Origin: Streptomyces sp. MUM 2J
Lineage (GTDB): Bacteria > Actinomycetota > Actinomycetes > Streptomycetales > Streptomycetaceae
Length of the DNA: 64,000 nucleotides
Reading direction: 5' to 3'
NCBI RefSeq assembly: GCF_022414535.1
Contig: NZ_JADWYM010000002.1
Span: 124,001-188,000, forward strand
Shown here one piece after another: positions 61,810-64,000 of the stretch (position 1 is the stretch's first letter; the number at the start of each line of letters is the position of its first letter). The position numbers were made by a program, and so were the translations under genes. The notes under the pieces are model-generated. The model ran no database searches. It saw only the letters and a list, made by a program, of their open reading frames with translations, and was not told the DNA's origin.

Positions 61810-62505
61810 CTACGGGGTACCGACCGCGCTGAGCTGGGCCGCCGAGGCGACGAACCGCTCGCAGGAGCCGAAGCGTTCGTGCAGCGTGTGCTCCCGCTCC
61901 CACTGTTGGCAGCGGGCACACGTGGGCTGGGTGTGCCCCGGGGCCGGACGCGCGACGTACGCGCCGGGCAGATCCCCGTCCGTGAAGACGACGACGCCGG
62001 TCGCCTCCTCAAGGCTCGCGGCACCCTGGCCGCGCCGGACGGCTTCGCGCAGAGTGCGGCGCAGCAGAGTGCCGGACCAGTCGAAGCCGGGGGTGCTGTC
62101 GGCCCCGGGGGCCTCGTAGCTGACGCGGTACGCGGGGAACGTCGCCTCCTCGGGGTCGGTGAGGGGGCGGGCCCAGAACTGGATGGGGCGGTCATCGTCG
62201 TGCTGCTCGGGCGCGGGGGCCACCGCGGAGACGATGCGCACGATCACGTCGACGTCGTCGTCGCCCAGACCGGCCTGGCGGGCCGCGTGGGCGCACAGTT
62301 CCCTGAAGCCGGAGACGCCGTAGGCGGCGAGCCACTGGTCCGGCGTCATCTCTCCGCCGTAGTTCTTGCGGAACTCGTCGCGATCGCGGCGCTGGACAGC
62401 GGCGATGACGCTGACCGCGCGGTCGATCACGTCCGGAGCGATGCCGTACTTGGCGGCTTCGGTGTGCAGTAACTGCTCGCGGGTGGGCTGGATGGGCTGG
62501 TCCAC
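61810..62505 (-). CDS. Hypothetical element protein, 231 residues
   Basis: The helical N-terminal part is VDQPIQPTREQLLHTEAAKYGIAPDVIDRAVSVIAAVQRRDRDEFRKNYGGEMTPDQWLAAYGVSGFRELCAHAARQAGLGDDDVDVIVRIVSA. The C-terminal half has RRTLREAVRRGQGAASLEEATGVVVFTDGDLPG and a CARCQQWEREHTLHERFGSCERF Cys cluster. No family known. AAGGAGAG lies upstream of the GTG. Confidence 0.72.
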   Translation of the reverse strand: MDQPIQPTREQLLHTEAAKYGIAPDVIDRAVSVIAAVQRRDRDEFRKNYGGEMTPDQWLAAYGVSGFRELCAHAARQAGLGDDDVDVIVRIVSAVAPAPEQHDDDRPIQFWARPLTDPEEATFPAYRVSYEAPGADSTPGFDWSGTLLRRTLREAVRRGQGAASLEEATGVVVFTDGDLPGAYVARPAPGHTQPTCARCQQWEREHTLHERFGSCERFVASAAQLSAVGTP

Positions 62506-62567
62506 TTTGCTCTCTCCTTCGTGGATGCCGGGCCCCGGCGCTCCCGGGGCCCGTGATGGGCGTGGCG

Positions 62568-62879
62568 TTACGGGAGCGCCGGGGACCGCTGGCCGAAGTG
62601 CTCGGCCGCGGTGCCGTGCAGGGCGTTCAGCCGGGCCGACAGGCGCTTGCCGAGCGTGCGGCCGTGCATGTCGAAGCCGCTCGCGTGGCTGACGGACTCC
62701 AGGCACCACCGACGGTGACCGTCGTCGAGCGTGAAGTCGTACAGCTCTCCGGGGCGGGTGCCGCGCAGTGTCAGGACGCGTACGGGTCTGCCGTCCGGGG
62801 CGGTACGGAGGGCCGGCGAGCCCTGCACGCGGGCGGCGACCACTATCGCGGCGATGTCGGACATGGGGATGCTGCTCAT
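62568..62879 (-). CDS. Hypothetical element protein, 103 residues
   Basis: Small protein: MSSIPMSDIAAIVVAARVQGSPALRTAPDGRPVRVLTLRGTRPGELYDFTLDDGHRRWCLESVSHASGFDMHGRTLGKRLSARL. No family recognised. GAGGAA precedes the ATG; the Met at residue 6 is an alternative. Confidence 0.65.
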   Translation of the reverse strand: MSSIPMSDIAAIVVAARVQGSPALRTAPDGRPVRVLTLRGTRPGELYDFTLDDGHRRWCLESVSHASGFDMHGRTLGKRLSARLNALHGTAAEHFGQRSPALP

Positions 62880-62979
62880 TGGGTTCCTCGCACTCTGGTC
62901 AGGACGGCCAGCCTGGATGGGTTGGCATCAGATGTCTGTCACCACACATGTCGTGGGTGCGCGAAGGAGGTGGGACCGG

Positions 62980-63249
62980 TTAGGCGTCCCGGTACAGGTC
63001 CGGCTGGCCGGTGATCTCACGCAGGGCGCAGGCGACGAGCCGGCCGGCACCCTCGACTCCGAGGACGTCGGTGGTGAACTCCACCGGGGTCACTCGGCGC
63101 CCGATCACCTCGCCGTAGGCGCGGGCCAGGGTCTCGCTCATCGTGCGCGCCAGCTCTTGTGCCTGCGTGAGCTGGCGAGGCGTGATGCCGCGAGCGGTGA
63201 GCCTGTCGGTGAGTGCCCGCCGTTCGTCGGCGGTGAGTTGGTGAAACAC
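62980..63249 (-). CDS. Hypothetical element protein, 89 residues
   Basis: Helical, charged protein: QLTADERRALTDRLTARGITPRQLTQAQELARTMSETLARAYGEVIGRRVTPVEF. No known domain. GAAGGAG lies 7 bp before the GTG. Confidence 0.65.
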   Translation of the reverse strand: MFHQLTADERRALTDRLTARGITPRQLTQAQELARTMSETLARAYGEVIGRRVTPVEFTTDVLGVEGAGRLVACALREITGQPDLYRDA

Positions 63250-63300
63250 TGGCTTACTCCTTCGGGGGTGGAGCTGATTGGTGACAATGATAACATTTTA
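63250..63300. promoter_or_regulatory. AT-rich intergenic stretch with inverted repeats
   Basis: This is the least GC-rich spot of the window. TGATA and TATCA arms flank ACATTT within TGATAACATTTTATCA (63289-63304), and GATTG/CAATC extend the symmetry. It may be an operator or terminator between the two minus-strand genes. Confidence 0.4.
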
Positions 63301-64000
63301 TCAATCTTGATCATCTTGCGTCAAGTGTCGTTTATCGCGGTTTGGCTCCTCTGGGCGATCGCGCCTGATGGCCTCACGTGCGGCCTGACGCGGCCTGTCC
63401 ACGGCACCTTGAGCTTCGAGTTCCGCGGCGCGGGTGCGACGCTCCCGCTGCTCCTCGAACCAACGGCGGTCCCGGTCCCGGGCGCGCTGGTCCTTCTCGC
63501 GCTTCTCTCTGGCGACGGCGGCAGCGCGCCGGGCGCGCGGGCTGGTGCCGCAGGAACGGCAGTTGGCAGCAGGGGAGTCCGGGTGTGCCGCGCAGCCGCC
63601 TGTCCCGTGGCGGCCGTCACCGTCCGCCGGGGGTAGGGGGTTGTTTCTCTGGTGGTTCTCTGACGGTTCCCCGGCCAGTTTGGCCGGTTCTCCCGCCGAA
63701 TCTGGCCACTGGTCAGATTGGCCGGTGGCCGTTTTGGCCGCCTGCTTCGTCCGCTTTCCGCTGCCCTGCTTCCCGCCCCTCGCCGCCTTCGGCGCCGGGG
63801 GGCCGGAGCCGCGCGCCGGTGAGGAGGACGGCGGTGGCGTCTGGGCACGAGGAGCGTGGATCGTGTAGCGGTTGCTGGTGCGGCGCCCCTCCGAGAACCG
63901 GGCGTGCGAGACGATGAACCCCTCCTCCTCCAACCACTCCAGATGCCGGCGAACGGTGCGCTCCCCCTGACTCGTCTTGGCCGCCAGGGTGGCCTGCCCG
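63301..64000 (-). CDS. Winged-helix DNA-binding protein, replication-initiator-like (partial)
   Basis: The frame is open to the right edge, so the 5' part is missing. About 233 residues are visible. The first are TLAAKTSQGERTVRRHLEWLEEEGFIVSHARFSEGRRTSNRYTIHAP, a winged helix of the type in plasmid and element Rep or helix-turn-helix proteins. The rest is charged and low-complexity with one CRSCG and a long Arg/Glu helix (AAAVAREKREKDQRARDRDRRWFEEQRERRTRAAELEAQG). It may initiate element replication or regulate its operon. Confidence 0.75.
   Translation of the reverse strand, partial: GQATLAAKTSQGERTVRRHLEWLEEEGFIVSHARFSEGRRTSNRYTIHAPRAQTPPPSSSPARGSGPPAPKAARGGKQGSGKRTKQAAKTATGQSDQWPDSAGEPAKLAGEPSENHQRNNPLPPADGDGRHGTGGCAAHPDSPAANCRSCGTSPRARRAAAVAREKREKDQRARDRDRRWFEEQRERRTRAAELEAQGAVDRPRQAAREAIRRDRPEEPNRDKRHLTQDDQD

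Overview
The window is high-GC actinobacterial DNA from a Streptomyces chromosome. The evidence is strong third-position GC bias, frequent GTG starts, GGAGG-type ribosome sites and a run of genes whose order matches, from memory, the S. coelicolor SCO4402 to SCO4445 neighbourhood. The anchor is the afsK-afsS-afsR regulatory cluster, followed by the F420 gene fbiC. No rRNA gene, complete tRNA gene or CRISPR array is visible.

1-43.3 kb is conserved core. It starts with the end of a TPR protein and a membrane protein. These are followed by an ABC-type binding lipoprotein, an SCO4402-family protein, purU, a sigma/anti-sigma pair, an STAS anti-anti-sigma protein, an EF-hand protein and a GHKL ATPase. 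Next come an AraC-type regulator with a divergent MFS pump, an FAD monooxygenase, a PNPOx-like protein, LysE/Lrp and TetR/VOC pairs. afsK, afsS (with its PHO-box-like operator) and afsR follow. Then come an F420-type oxidoreductase, a CehA-type hydrolase, fbiC, an ADP-ribosylglycohydrolase, a polytopic membrane protein and a D,D-carboxypeptidase with a very long cytoplasmic tail. The stretch ends with GPP34, an XRE/DUF397 pair, MerR, glutathione peroxidase and a lipoprotein.

43.4-53.2 kb is an accessory island carrying relics: an IS200/IS605 transposase end, a VCBS-repeat end and a decayed integrase. Its intact core is a gene set that looks like a TIR/macro immune system. An AfsR-type DNA-binding protein fused to a ThsA-type macro domain is divergent from a two-TM protein with the same macro domain. 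Facing them is an operon of a poly-Ser membrane protein, a three-TM membrane protein and a TIR-domain protein. The membrane protein ends, and the TIR protein begins, with the same 17-residue motif (GDNxQNVFGGQNSGFGY), which resembles paired bacterial amyloid signalling motifs. My working model is that a membrane sensor nucleates the TIR protein by templated folding. The TIR domain then makes an NAD-derived signal that the macro domains read, one opening or damaging the membrane and one changing transcription. This model is inference.

53.2-64 kb begins at the 3' half of a tRNA-Arg (CCT) gene, an attachment-site remnant. Geometry suggests that an integrated element starts here and runs beyond the right edge. 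Almost all its genes are on the minus strand and many overlap by 4 bp. They include a small secreted protein, an MTase-like protein without a catalytic NPPY motif, a PP2C phosphatase, several Cys-rich proteins, a pair of paralogues and a winged-helix protein cut by the window end. Two neighbouring proteins start with QLDLF and QFDLF, the consensus for binding the DNA polymerase sliding clamp.
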